Below, in pieces: positions 11,938 through 23,756 of a stretch of 64,000 nt of DNA. The position numbers were made by a program, and so were the translations under genes. The notes under the pieces were generated by a model. It was not told where the DNA came from. It saw nothing but the letters and a program-made list of their open reading frames with translations, and searched no databases. The DNA comes from Hymenopus coronatus (lineage: Eukaryota; Arthropoda; Insecta; Mantodea; Hymenopodidae): contig CM060892.1 of NCBI GenBank assembly GCA_030762935.1, forward strand, positions 89,517,827 to 89,581,826. Direction: 5' to 3'. Each line of letters starts with the position of its first letter. Position 1 is the stretch's first letter.

Positions 11938-12512
11938 AAAAATCTGATGTGTTCCATTCAAATGAGTTTCTTTGTATTTCAGTAACAACATAATTGTTAA
12001 AAAGCTTATTCTTCTATATACCTTATTATAATTGAGATCAACATTAAGAAATTGTCTTTATTACGTGCTTCCTTGTAAGTATAAGGGAAATAAGATAGTA
12101 CACAAGGCTGAAGCGATAGTCAAATTCTTTGAAAACTGATTGTCATGTAGTTGAAATCCGTTTCTATGTATGGCCAGGAGCTTACAAATACCGTGTGAGA
12201 AAGTTTTAAGTGTTTTAAAACTCAAACCAATAACAAGGGTTATCTCAGAAGTGCTCAATTTCACGAAAAAAGTATATCACATCAATATTGTGTTTTGACA
12301 ATGTCTACATTTTTGTTTAGTAGATGAGTTTTGTCTATGTGTTACGGTTTCCCAGTCACGCAAAAGTCAGCAAAATTTACTCAGAATAAAGAGGCATTTA
12401 GAGGCTATTTCCAAAAAATTCAAGATAAATATTTTATTTTCAATATAAAAATATGTAATATACGGCAATTTAATAAAAAAATCTTTAGAGAAATTTTTGA
12501 GAAAATCAGAAA
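11938..12512 (-). repeat. HPE copy, orientation B, lacking the hairpin part
   Basis: It starts at a canonical end (AAAATCTGATGTGTTCCATT) and follows the HPE order to the block TTTGAGAAAATCA, where it switches abruptly into an orientation-A fragment. The hairpin half is missing. Confidence 0.75.
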
Positions 12513-12785
12513 TGAAAAGACTATTAAATACCCAACTTGGTATTTACGTTTAGTATTTTCCAACGATGCGATACGAGATTTTTAAAAAATTCGCCTCATC
12601 ACAAGCTATCCTTTACATGGAAATTTTTCTTCAGAGTTTTGTATTTCTCAAAAATGACTCTTAAGATTTTGACTAAAATGCCGTATATTAAATACATTTA
12701 CACTATATGGAAAATGTATATTTTTAACTTTCTGGGAATACCTCTTGCGGACCTCTTTGTTCTGGATGAGTTTTACAGAACTTTA
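12513..12785 (+). repeat. HPE internal fragment, orientation A
   Basis: It covers GAAAAGACTATTAAATACCC through GTTCTGGATGAGTTTTACAG. With the preceding B fragment it forms an inverted chimera. Confidence 0.7.
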
Positions 12786-12980
12786 TAGGTATTGCATTCC
12801 TTCCAAAAACTCGATACTGATATTTCACTGAAAATACACGATTTACGGTCACTATATTAAAAAAATAACATCTTTAGATAAAGGTCCGAGTATGTGTATA
12901 TGAGAAGAACTTAACTCAATGACGAAAAGTAAAACTTGATAATTAATCTCAATTTTCCATGGATGTTACATGAAGATTTA
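12786..12980 (+). repeat. HPE 5' fragment, orientation A
   Basis: It starts just inside the hairpin (GGTATTGCATTCCTTCCAAA) and runs to the GGATGTTACATGAAGATTT block. It follows the previous fragment head to tail, without the hairpin. Confidence 0.65.
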
Positions 12981-12983
12981 AAA

Positions 12984-13825
12984 AAAAAAAAACCTGATGT
13001 ATTCAACTCACGTGACTTTCTCTAGCTGCTCTGCAAACTTCTTAGCAAATAATATTCTTCTTTCCACACAATGCTAATTGAGATAAACAATAGCAGAATG
13101 CGCGTATTACTTAGTTCCTTATAAGTACTAAGGGTATGAACTAGGCTTAAGTGATAGTCAAAAGTTTTAAAAGCTATCGTTATGCGATTGTCACTGCAAA
13201 TTGCTTCTTTGCTTGGCCAGAAGTAGAACAAAAGAAAAACGGATATTCCTATCTGGGAAAAGTATAAGTACATTATAATTGAAACCAATAACAAGGAATA
13301 TCTCAAAAACGGTTACCTCAACAAAAACGTAAAGGACGAGATCTACATTTATGTGCAGTAAGTTTTTGTTCATCTTTTACGGTTTAGCAGTTAAGCAAAA
13401 TTCGTCCAGAATAAATAGATCTCCAAGGGTTATTCCCAGAAAATACAAGATGTATATGTAATTTGGGATGTAAATATATTTAATACACAGGATTTTAATA
13501 AAAATTGTTAGCCATTTCTTAGAAAATAAAAATTCTCAAAAATGTTTCCATGTAAAGGGTAGTAGATGGTGAGGGCATTTTCTTGAAAATATTCTTGTAG
13601 CACCCTTGCAAGATACCAAACCTAAATAACAAGTTTCGTATTTAACTGTCTTTTCGTTTTTGAGCTATGCTGTCCAGACACACGGATCTGTTTTTAAAAA
13701 AAATGTTTTTTTTAGTCAGAGGCACCCAAAGCATGCATTTCCGGTGAAATCTCGGTATCAAAATGTTGGGTGGAATGCAATACCTTCTCTAAACACTATC
13801 TACATAGTACGTGTACAGAAAGTAA
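12984..13825 (-). repeat. HPE copy, full length, orientation B
   Basis: It runs from CCTGATGTATTCAACTCACG, preceded by 13 A, to ACACTATCTACATAGTACGT and GTACAGAAAGTAAAAA. All internal blocks are present in order, and the CA tract is reduced to CAGACACACGG. Confidence 0.8.
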
Positions 13826-14130
13826 AAATACCCTTAATATGGAACCATGCTAGCCAGACGAAGTAATCTATAATAGGAGTTTAGCAGGTAGCCTAGGAAT
13901 GCTCTAGAATAGCATTAGGCAAAAGCAGATGGGTAGCTCAGGAGATGGGTAAACTTGATGATCCCAATGTAGAGACCTTAGAAATCCCAGATGTGTCAAG
14001 CTTGGTGCAGCATGGGAAAACGAATTATTTTATTATCATGCGACACCTAGATAGGTGAATAACCAATTAGAACATTTGTAGCAAGTGTTAGCGCAAAGTC
14101 AGCCGTCTAGTCCTTTACGTATAAAGGTTG
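13826..14130. other. unassigned sequence between two HPE copies
   Basis: Nothing is recognised in this 305-bp stretch. Confidence 0.5.
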
Positions 14131-14734
14131 TTTTCACTTTCTATACATGTACTATGAACATAGTGTATAGAGAAAGTATTGCATTCCGGCCGAGATTTCA
14201 CCAAAATACAAGTTTTAGGGTCTCCTGTATTAAATAAAGACGCATTTTTAGAAAGAAGAAAAAAAAGGTCCGTCTGCGTGTCTGTGAAACAATAATTCAA
14301 AAACGGATATTAGGTAAAGTACCAAAATTGGTATTTAAGTTTAGTATCTTCCAGTGATGCGGCACGAATATTTTGAGAGAAATTCCATCACCACAAACTA
14401 TCCTTTACACGGAAAATTTTCGGAAATGATTTTATCTAAAATTCCTCAGCGAATTTAATTAAATAGTGTATATTAAATACATTTATATGAAAAAATATAT
14501 GACTTGAACTTTCTAGGAATTGTCTCTGGTGCCCCTCTTTGTTTTAGATGAAATTTGCTGAATTTTGCATAATTGGTAAGACATATGCGATAGACAAAAG
14601 CTTTCTACTAAAAAAATGTAGATCTTAAAATACACAATTTATGTCGCGTACTTTTTTTCGTGGAATTTTCTACTTCCGAGATATTCATTGTTATTATTTT
14701 CAGTTTTAAAATAATTAAAATTTTTCATACGGGA
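14131..14734 (+). repeat. HPE copy, orientation A, cut off by a mariner
   Basis: It starts with the palindrome CACTTTCTATACATGTACTA / TAGTGTATAGAGAAAGTATT and proceeds in order to TTTTTCATACGGGA. There the HPE match ends and mariner sequence begins. The last quarter of the element is missing. Confidence 0.75.
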
Positions 14735-15813
14735 TTTTTCCAGTTCCGGAAGCAGTCTTGGCACACCTCTTTCTGGATCGCACCGTCTGTGAAGATTCTT
14801 TTATCTCGCCTATCATTACAAATCTTCGTCCTTTCAAGGGTTTTCAACTTTAGAAATAAAATGTCCGCAGAGGCCAGGTCTGCAGAGTACGGAGGATGAG
14901 GTAGTATAGTGATATCGTTTTTTGTCACACATCAACAGGGATGAATGAACGGGTGCATTTTCGGATGCAAGATCCATAAATTGTCTCGCCACATTTCAGG
15001 CCGTTTCCTTCTCACATTTTCTCGCAGGTGTCGCAACATGTCCCGATAGTACCGTCAGTTAACAGTTAACCATCGATTAAAATGAATTCGTAACCTGTGG
15101 CACGAATCTATAATGAAATAACCGTTCAAAGTAAGAAAAACGCAGTATGTTTTGACATTTGTCCTGGCCTGTGGGGTCTCGGAGAATCTTTCCCGATCCA
15201 TCGTGAAGATTCAACCTTGGTTTCAACATCACATCCGTAGACCCTCGCCTCATTACCAGTTATAAATTCTCTTAAGGAACAATTCGTTCTCATTTACGCG
15301 ACCCAAAAGCTCTTCACATTTGGCGACAACACGATGCATTCCAAGATACTGTGTCACAATCATGACATGATGCAACTGAAATGTTACATTCTGCAATCTC
15401 TCAGGCTTCGATTGGCATGCACAGTTTCGTTGACATTCCTGACATGAAGGACATCTTTAACTTCTGTCCAGCCATTTTTAAACCACGTTAACCATTCGTA
15501 ACACCCGGTACGGGTGAAGCACTCATAGCCGTAGGCTTCCTGCTTTAGGCTTTGGTGTGTCTTTATAAAGGTTTCCTCGAGTTTCACGCCAAAATTTAAT
15601 GCAAACGCATTGCTCCTCTAACTGTGCCATTTCAAAATTCGCAAACTGTGCGACACAACGTTCTACTCAATATAGCACCGAACAATAACAAAATAATGAA
15701 ACTTCCAGAAGTTACACATTAAACACTGGCGTGTGCAGGAATGCCAACCACATTTCGCTCCAACACTTCATTGGCGTAAATTACGAATGTTTGGAATTTT
15801 ATGAACAGACCTC
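14735..15813 (-). mobile_element. mariner remnant, frameshifted transposase
   Basis: The minus-strand N-terminal pieces read MAQLEEQCVCIKF, then IKTHQSLKQ and TGCYEWLTWFKNG, a typical mariner DNA-binding region. Further on come a piece before the first catalytic aspartate (LKPRLNLHDGSGKI) and, near the low-coordinate end, ILPHPPYSADLASADILFLK, the third catalytic segment with DLAPSD altered to DLASAD. Many stops and frameshifts break it. The 5' side ends in a plausible terminal repeat (complement reads GAGGTCTGTTCATAAAATTC), but the 3' terminal repeat is absent where it meets the HPE. It belongs to a different lineage from the mariners at 9.3 and 26.4 kb. Confidence 0.7.
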
Positions 15814-15887
15814 ATGCAATATATGCTATATCTTAAGATATTTAACATCTAACATATCAGCGGTTTGTTTCCATTTTGAGTTAAACA

Positions 15888-16342
15888 CGAGGGCCGTTTA
15901 TTTCAACATCCGATAGGCTATAAACAAAAGACAAGTTCAAACAAAACTATTTTATTACTAAAAGTTTTGTGCACTTATGCTTACTTTTCAACATGATCAT
16001 CGAAAAAGTTTGAGACATTTATCGTACCTGTGAACAAGCTTTGCAATACCCACTTCAAAAAATGTTGTCAATGATTTCAAATGAGCATTGGCGTTGTTTT
16101 GAAGATCTTCGTTGGTTTCAAAGTGCTGCCCTCCTAGCCACGTCTTCAGTTAAGGGAAAAGGCGAAAGTAGATGGGTGCCAGGTCAGGACTGTACAGTGG
16201 ATGATCGAAAATGTCCCATTTAAGTTGTTCAAGAAGCCGATGGGTTATGCCAGCAGTGTGTGAATGATGGATCAACACAATTCCTGAAGTCAGCATTCCT
16301 CTTCGTTTGTTTAGAATGGCTCTCCGCAAACGTCGTAAAATA
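15888..16342 (-). mobile_element. mariner 3' half, second copy of the 9.3-kb type
   Basis: It starts CGAGGGCCGTTTATTTCAAC and reads on the minus strand as the same transposase C-terminal half: WDIFDHPLYSPDLAP, WLGGQHFETNEDLQNN and AKLVHRYDKCL. One frame stays open over much of this, so it is better preserved than the 9.3-kb copy. It breaks off at about 16342, where 18 bases (AAGATCTTCAAAACAACG) repeat an internal stretch of the element (from about 16093) in inverted orientation, and then an HPE fragment follows. Confidence 0.7.
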
Positions 16343-16349
16343 AGATCTT

Positions 16350-16603
16350 CAAAACAACGAAGATTTTCGTGTCGTATTCTTGGAAGATAATGAACTTAAA
16401 TACCAAGTTGAGTATTTAACCGATTTTTCTGATGAGATATGCTGTCCACACACAAGAACATTTCCTAAAATGTTTCTTTTTGGACTCAGAAGACCTCAAA
16501 ACACATCTCCTATAAAATATTAGTATCGAAGTTTTGGATAGAATAAAATATCCTCTCTAGCTACTATGTACATTGTATGTAAATATATGTCAGAGAAAGT
16601 AAA
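16350..16603 (-). repeat. HPE hairpin-side fragment, orientation B
   Basis: It contains TTTTCGTGTCGTATTCTTGG, a short CACACAAG tract and a diverged terminal palindrome ending CAGAGAAAGTAAA. It abuts the truncated mariner. Confidence 0.7.
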
Positions 16604-16622
16604 CATACAGCTAATGTGTGGA

Positions 16623-16921
16623 ACATGAAATGAAGTTTCATTTATGGACGCTCTTTAACTACCGTGGTTCTCAGCTTCCCATTCTATATTGGGCAGGAAA
16701 GACCTCTTAATTTCGCTCAGAGGCCTCTCTATCAGGCTTGAGGTTCTTTTATATACCATAAATCTACGACATGGGACCAACGGCTTTACTTCCGTTCCGA
16801 ACCAAGCCATGCTACGGATTTTTACGCCCTAAAAAAACCATCGTTCTCCGCCTGGTTTGAACCCGCGATCTTGGGTAGGTATATGAAGTTAAAATGGTAA
16901 CCACTACACCACGGAGGGTGA
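16623..16921 (-). repeat. SINE-B copy (tRNA-derived) with target duplication
   Basis: On the minus strand the head reads CCCTCCGTGGTGTAGTGGTT with B box GGTTCAAACC, and the body continues to a tail ending near 16623. It is flanked by CTAATGTGTGGA (16611-16622) and CTAACGTGTGGA (16922-16933), a 12-bp target duplication with one mismatch. This marks insertion by LINE-type retrotransposition. Two other copies are in the window. Confidence 0.8.
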
Positions 16922-17129
16922 CTAACGTGTGGATATTTTACCACGATTGGTCATTATAATGCTAAACAATATAAAATACCTAATAATTGTTATGTAATCT
17001 AATAGGTCATGAATTGCATTTCTGTGTTTTTACTGCACGAGTGTACTTCATAATACTGTTTATAAAAATGCTTGGAAAACATTTTGAAAAACAAACGTTA
17101 AAAGGAGTAAAATAAAATGTCATTATATG

Positions 17130-18125
17130 TTATCAAAGTCTACACTTCTGTATGGAACTGAAACGTGGATTTTAAGAGCCCAACTTATTTTTGTGCTATA
17201 CGGGCGATAGATAACAGATATTTTAAATACATTAATATTTCAGGTTTAACATGTTGTCTCCTCGGACAAACTGAAATACTGTTACTAAACAAGTGAAAAT
17301 ATAACTCTACAAATAAATGTTACAATTGAATGAAAGTATAAAATCAAATGGTATCAGTAAGAATAATAAAATAACAAATGGAAGTACATGATCATAAAAT
17401 GTTTGAACAATTATTAACAGGAGTCCTCTGTGTTACGTGTTAAGAAACTTTGTGGTAATTTTCTTTCCACCTTTTAAGTGCAGTTTTGATATGCAGGTGT
17501 CGCCCTCCGTGATGCAATGGTTACCATGCTAATTTCATATAGCTAAGGTTGTGGGTTGAAACCCAGCTGAAGACGATGGATTTTTTCGGATATAAAAATC
17601 CTTAGAATGGCTTTCTTCGGAAGTAAAGTAAAGCCGTTGGCCCCGTGTCATAGATTTACGACACGTAAAAAACCTCAAGCCTGATTAAGTGGTCTTTCGT
17701 GCCCAGTATAGAATGGCAAGCTGAGAACAACAACAATTAAAGGGTGCCCATAAATTAAAAACTCCATTTTCATTTTATATGAAGGTTACATACTTGAGCA
17801 CCAGCAACATTATTAAATTAGATGAAGAATGTATTTGAGAAAAAAGCAAATTTAAGTTCTCCAAATGAGTACTCTCAGATATGTCCAAAATTATACTTTA
17901 CTAGGCAAATTTAAAAACAGTGAAGTACGAGATAAATTAAAAATTAAAAATTCAATGGAGGAAATTAATAATTATCACAGAAGATGATACGACCATGTGG
18001 AAAGCTTGCTGCTTGACAAACTGCCAACAACAGTTTTATCTTACCATCTTGCTGGAAAGCGTGACCTGAGTTGACCAAGAACATAGTAGAGAGACAATAT
18101 TAACCTCTAAACGGGGCAGCAATGA
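17130..18125 (+). pseudogene. LINE reverse-transcriptase C-terminal relic
   Basis: Near 17148-17192 a forward frame reads LLYGTETWILRA, the conserved LLYGSETW motif towards the end of many LINE reverse transcriptases. After a SINE insertion, from about 17910 the frame NSEVRDKL, then HVESLLLDKLPTTVLSY and AGKRDL, matches the usual ending (R-W-GHV-R, R-P-K, P-GKR-GRPR-RW). Tryptophan codons have become TGA or TAG. No 5' part is visible. The pattern is common in RTE-like and related LINEs, but the clade is not settled. Confidence 0.65.
17499..17783 (+). repeat. SINE-B copy inside the LINE relic
   Basis: Head CGCCCTCCGTGATGCAATGG, B box GGGTTGAAACCC, body TGGATTTTTTCGGATATAAA and AAAGCCGTTGGCCCCGTGTC, tail CATTTTCATTT. 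The flanks GATATGCAGGT and TATATGAAGGT look like a decayed target duplication. It separates the two recognisable parts of the LINE gene. Confidence 0.8.
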
Positions 18126-18399
18126 TCCAATCCATGGCGGGAGGAACATATAAATCACGGGCGGCGAAATAGTACAGTATGGTACAAAGCTTAAAAGTGG
18201 CGTTTTATTTTATGGCCTTCGTTTCTCTATTTTTCGGGCAAAAGAAAGCCATTTTACTTTCTCTACACTCATATATATTCTCTTCTCTTATATATACCGG
18301 CTACAAATATCAGGTATATGTTTACGAATTTCATAAACTAAAGTGTGACGATGTGTGTTATAAACAAATAATGTGAAGGACATGCAAATTAATTGGGTG

Positions 18400-19076
18400 A
18401 AAATGGTATAGTCAGGAGTTGACAAATTCCTGTATGAGAAAAGAATAAGTTTTTCAAAGCTGAAACAAAAGACAAGCAGTTTTTAAAACCGACCAACTCC
18501 ACGAAAAATATGTATATAACATAAATTGTGTGTTTTAACGTGTTCTACAGTTTTGTATGGTAAGTTTTTGTCAATCTCTTATGGTTTAGCAGTTATGCAA
18601 AATTTCTTAAAATTCTTCCAGAATAAAGTAGTCTTCAGAGGCTATTCCCAGAAAATTCAAGATATGCATATTACTTGCCAGGCAAATATCTTTAATAGAT
18701 GACATTTTAATCAAAATCGTTAGAGCCGTTTTGAGAAAATCAAAATTTCCAAAAAAGTGTCATGTAAAGGGTAGCTTGGGGTGGGCGATTTTCTTGAAAA
18801 TATTTGTGTCGCATCCTTGGAAGATGCCAAACTTAAACAACAAGTTTGGTATTTAACGGTCTTTTCGTTTTTGAGGTATGCTGCCCATAGACACACACAC
18901 ACACACACACACAGACACTCACAGACACGCACATTTTTCTAAAAATATTTTTTTTTTTTGGATTCTTGGGGGGACCCAAAACATGTATTTCCGGTGAAAT
19001 CTCGGTATTGAATTTTTGGGTGCATTAAAATACCTTCTCTATACACTATGTATATGGTACGTATAGAGAAAGTAAA
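18400..19076 (-). repeat. HPE copy, orientation B, 5'-truncated
   Basis: It begins within the block CAGGAGTTGACAAATTCCTG and continues to the hairpin ACACTATGTATATGGTACGT and AGAGAAAGTAAAA. A (CA)n run at about 18891-18912 occupies the usual microsatellite position. Confidence 0.8.
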
Positions 19077-19079
19077 AGG

Positions 19080-19500
19080 TCCCGGTATCTGTAAATACAA
19101 AAACAATTTATCATCAGGCAATTTACAACAACAACAAAATAGTTCACTTCCGCTGTGACACTCTTCTGCCACCTCGTGTAAAGGGACTGGAAGCATTCCT
19201 GGAAGCAATTTTCAGATACCTGTCGTAGAGTCCTTGTGTTGTATACAGCAATTTCTTCAGCGTTCAAAACCTTGACTGAAACGTTTATGCCATTCACACA
19301 CCTGAGTTTTCTTCATTGCTGTTCCACCACAAGTTTCTTCCGTCATTCTCAATGTCTCTGAGGGAGATTTGCTTAACCAAACACAAAACTTTATGTTCGA
19401 ACGTGCTCCACTGCCAACATTATGAAATGCGCTAAACAAACAGACATACAAAACCAAAAGTAGCTGCCAAGCAAAGACATCAACCATTATTAGCATAATT
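19080..19500 (-). mobile_element. mariner with N- and C-terminal ends fused
   Basis: On the minus strand the first frame reads NIKFCVWLSKSPSETL and KKTQVCEWHKRFSQG, the mariner N-terminal DNA-binding region. A second frame then reads ENCFQECFQSLYTRWQKSV, the extreme C-terminus. The whole catalytic core between them is gone. The flanks hold no clear terminal repeats. This is a deletion derivative of a mariner lineage distinct from the others here. Confidence 0.7.
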
Positions 19501-20751
19501 GAAATGAAGTGTCATCAGGAACACCTAAAAATGAAATATCCTTTACTTTCGTATATATGAAAGAAAAAATAAACGATTCCGGGCACATTTTGAATCTAGG
19601 GTCGTGCGTATATGAGAGAGAGGAGAGGAAGAGAGACAGATTCCTTGAAAAGTCACTTCAAGCTGCAACAAATATTGTAATATTTGAGATAAGATAAAAA
19701 CAAAAAGTTAACATACTGGGCAGGCAATTTTTTTTTCCTCTCACCGTCATCATGGTTACAGTTTTATTGAATAAAACGAACAGTATTATGTATACTGCTA
19801 CAAGAATTTGTAAGCTACAGCTCAACGCTCTGTCACTAAATAAGAACGTGTTCATGATTTAAAAGTTACTGTATGGTGTGCCTTCAAATCGTATTTCATT
19901 AATGTCTCTTATTTCTTCGAAGAAGGCACCAATGGAATAAAATGGAATAATATACACTGTTACCCAAAATAGATGGTGTTACTTTGACTGCTATATAACT
20001 CATTTCTAGACTAACGAATCACGATAGAGAAAATATCTTCATGCAAGCTGGCCCTACGTTCCACATCTACACCCCTGCAAAACAATTGGCTACCCATATC
20101 TATGGCCAGCGCGATTTCCAGACCTATTGGTTGTGGGGTTACCTTAAAGGACGAATTTCCTGACGCAACGTTGTATAATGAACAAGAAAGCGGAGGATAT
20201 TTTTCTAATGGTTTATAAAAACCCACTAATTGCACTTTTGTATTGCATTGTTTTCCCAATCTCAAATGTTATGCTATTTTACGGTATAAAATTTGAAGTG
20301 ACTTATAAAAGGCCATATTTCTTTGTTTTGTGATATTATCAGAGTCAAAAAAAATTTTGTTGGCAATATGTTTCAGAATCTGCAACTGATACATTCACAG
20401 CAACTCTAAATTAATTCACTTTACAACCATACAAACAAGTTCATTATTTGTGGTCGTTTAGAACTAATTGATTTATTTCAATATTTTAATTCCCCTCATC
20501 CGCTGCTAGCGCACACCGGAATTGTGTATGAAATTAAATGAATTAGTAATGTTGAAAACTGACCTGAGGCACATTGCTGCCTATATTTACATGCATTTAT
20601 GTTACAGTTTATATCACTAACGAACATTTTCAATTCTTTGCGTATTATACCGCAAATTAGATTTGGTTAAACAAGTTTGCTATGATTAATTATATAAGTG
20701 CTATTAAAGCAAGTAAGCTGGTCAAAATATGAACGGGGTCTGTTTTCTATT
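19501..20751. other. unassigned sequence
   Basis: The open frames at 19509-19697 and 20011-20265 show nothing I recognise, and no HPE or SINE is present. Confidence 0.45.
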
Positions 20752-21745
20752 TTCTCTACACGTACTATGTACCTACATAGTGTATAGAGAAGATATTATA
20801 TTCTACCCAAAAATACGATACCGAGATTTCACAGGAAATATATAATTTGAGATTTCCTGAATCCAAAAAGAATCCTTTTTAAAAAGAGTGTGTGTGTATT
20901 GTGGACAGCTTAACTCAAAAACAAAAGATCGTTGAATACCAAACTTGGCATTTAAGTTTGTTATCGTCTAAAAATTCGAAAAGAAGAATTTCAAGAAAAT
21001 CCCCCACCTAAGCATGGGAAAATCTTTGAAAATGTTGTTTTTCTCAAAAATAGCTGTAATGATTTTGATTAAACTTTTATTACAGATATTTACATCATAA
21101 ATAAAGCGTATGTCTTGAATTCTCTGGGAATAGCTTCTGAGGACCTGTCTGTTCTGAATTAATTTTGCTGATTTTGCATAAATAGTATACCGTAAAAATA
21201 GACTAAAACTGTAGATCTGGTTGAAACAAACAGATTACTTTATATACAATTTTATTGTAGAGTAGAATTGCATTCTAATATTCTTTTATGAATATGGATT
21301 TGCATAATTGTTCAAGAGAATCTCTAGTATTTTATTTATAAGTATGTTAATATGTATTGTTTGTGGAATTATTTAGGAAACAAATTCAACATCTAGAGTT
21401 CTTATCGAAAGAGAAGATTGTGACAGTTTCCAAGATATTCGTTGTTATCGGTTTCTAGTTGAAACTACATAACTTTTCTCAAACGGGGTTGTCTTTCCTT
21501 ACACCTCGCTTTTGTTTACTGCTGACCTTTCAAAGCGAACCGAACTTCAATTGTTCACACAGGCAACCAGTTTTTAAAAGATATGGCTATACCTTTAGCC
21601 ATGTATTCCTTCTGCTTGTAACGAATCAAGTAGCTAATACTTTTCTAGATTAACATGATGTAGCTAAAAGAACCTATTTTGCAAGAGTGGTTTGTTTGGA
21701 AAACGGTAGAGAAAGTCACGTGGAATGGAACAGATCAAATTGTTT
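20752..21745 (+). repeat. HPE copy, orientation A, with about 200 bp extra
   Basis: It starts at TTTTCTCTACACGTACTATG with a palindrome whose centre has grown to GTACCTACATAG. It ends AGAGAAAGTCACGTGGAATG and AACAGATCAAATTG. Between about 21215 and 21415 there is sequence absent from other copies. The remaining blocks are in order. Confidence 0.75.
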
Positions 21746-21867
21746 TTTTAGATGATACTCCTGTATAAGTTGCCTCAAGGCAACTCATTGCCCTGTGTAA
21801 CATCCCCTTCAAAAATTTCTCCCTCTTGCAGTTCATTCGAACGCCAGTTTTGTGAAAAAGAGGGTAT

Positions 21868-23220
21868 TTTTACCTTCTCTGTTACATATGTACAATGTAC
21901 ATTGCAGGTAGAGAATGTATCGTATTCCACCCAAAAATCCCATTCCGAGATTTCACCGGAAATGTTTTGAGGTTCCTCTGAATAAAAACAGGCATTATTT
22001 TATGCATTTACTCAAACAACAACAACTCCGTATTTGCGGGTTGCCAACAAGGACAGAGTTAAACAGAGACATTATAAATTATCTAAAAGAAAAAAAAACT
22101 TGAAACTGTTCTATAAAGACAATGTAATATCGACAGTTTTATTGCTATAGCAATCGAAAAAAAAACTAAAAGGAGCAAAAGGACTATTAAACATAATATA
22201 AAATTACATACAATAAATAATTTATAGTAAAGAAATGAAGACCGTGAAAATGCCAAAAATGGTTATTATACAGATGATTTCGAAGAAGAGAAATTGAACC
22301 TCTTATTGCAAATATGGCAATTTCTTTTATTTTTTCCTTCATCAGTCAACATTTTTGCAGGTATTAAAAAAAAAAAAGGAATGGTGTCCCTAGCTCCGAC
22401 CATCAGATCAATTTCCTCTATAATATTTGTTTCGTACTTGACCTTGAAGTATGGCATTGTGGGTGTGTAAAACAGATCCTTGCGTGTATGGAGGGGCAAC
22501 GTAACTAAAAAACTACAAGTCCGTTAAATACCAAATTTGGCATTTAAGTTCAGTAGCTTCTAAGGAATCGACACGTAGATTTTCAGGAAAATATTCAACT
22601 AAAACTATCCTTTATATAGGACATTTTTTAAATTTTCTACTTTTAAGAAATATCTGTAACGATCTTTATTAAAATACCGTATATATAAGTCATTTACATG
22701 GAAAATGATATGTATGTCCTAAATTTCTTGGAAATACCCTTGAAGCCGTTTATAAAAAGTTTTATATAACTGGTAAACCCTAATAAATAATAGACAAAAA
22801 GTTGCTGCATAAAAATATATATCTCGTTAAAATACACAATTTATGCCATACACTTTTTTTTAAATAGAGCTAACCATCCAAATATGTTTCCCGATATTGG
22901 CTCCAATCTCCAAATACTTAAACTTTTTCTCAAATGGGAGGTCCTCTTCAGTTTCATATATATTTTGTTTCACTCCTGGTCTTGGATAGACAACCGAATT
23001 TCAGTGGCTATTATATACCGACAGCTTTTAAAAGATTTGACTCACTTTAGCTTAGTGTATTCCCTTTGTTTCTCTTCTATTTTTAACGAACTAAGTAATA
23101 CGATTTTCTGAAACTGTTTATCTTGATTATCATAATATAGATAAAAGTATAATCCTTGGGAGACTAATTTATTTGCAGAACAGATGTAGAAAAGTCATAT
23201 GAACGGAACACATCGGAGTA
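21868..23220 (+). repeat. HPE copy, orientation A, split by an insertion
   Basis: The head (hairpin and CCGAGATTTCACCGGAAATG block) runs to about 21992. The match resumes at about 22469 (GATCCTTGCGTGTATG, then AACTAAAAAACTACAAGTCC) and continues to AAGTCATATGAACGGAACAC. About 475 bp of unrelated sequence lies between, listed separately. Confidence 0.7.
21993..22468. other. unidentified insertion within HPE
   Basis: It interrupts the HPE exactly where the A-run and GT tract should be. It contains A-runs and (CAA)-rich DNA. I see no tRNA boxes, terminal repeats or transposase motif. Confidence 0.55.
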
Positions 23221-23756
23221 TTTCTTTTCTTTTTTTTTAGAAAAATATGCTATCTGTTAGTGTTGCTTGGTAGTAGTGTAGTTAGGAATTAACCTTCGAA
23301 TGTGTTCGTGGTATACACGTAGTAGTGTATTATTATGAATTATTAAATGCAAACAGTTCTTTGAAAATGACATGGGTATTAATATTATGTGATATTGATA
23401 TGTTTATTTATTTATTTATCTGTGTGTAGTATTCTGGATATGATTAGCCAGTCATGTCCCATATACCCAAATCAGTTTTAATATACAAATGATTTTTTGT
23501 GCTTGGAGTTAGAAAACATTCTACTTAGCTTCGAACTGACCTTAACCTTGTTACTTGGCCAGACCATCCAGAATAAGGATGCCCCTCCGTAATCAGAAGA
23601 GCATCCGTCCACCCTAACCCGATTATGCAAGCCCATTTTACGTTGCTTTGCCAAGTTTCACGGGTAGCTAGAAAATTCATCGTAATGTTCTTTAAATATG
23701 TTTAAACACACCGCCGATATCGCACCATTTGTACGTCACATATATCTTAGTAACAT

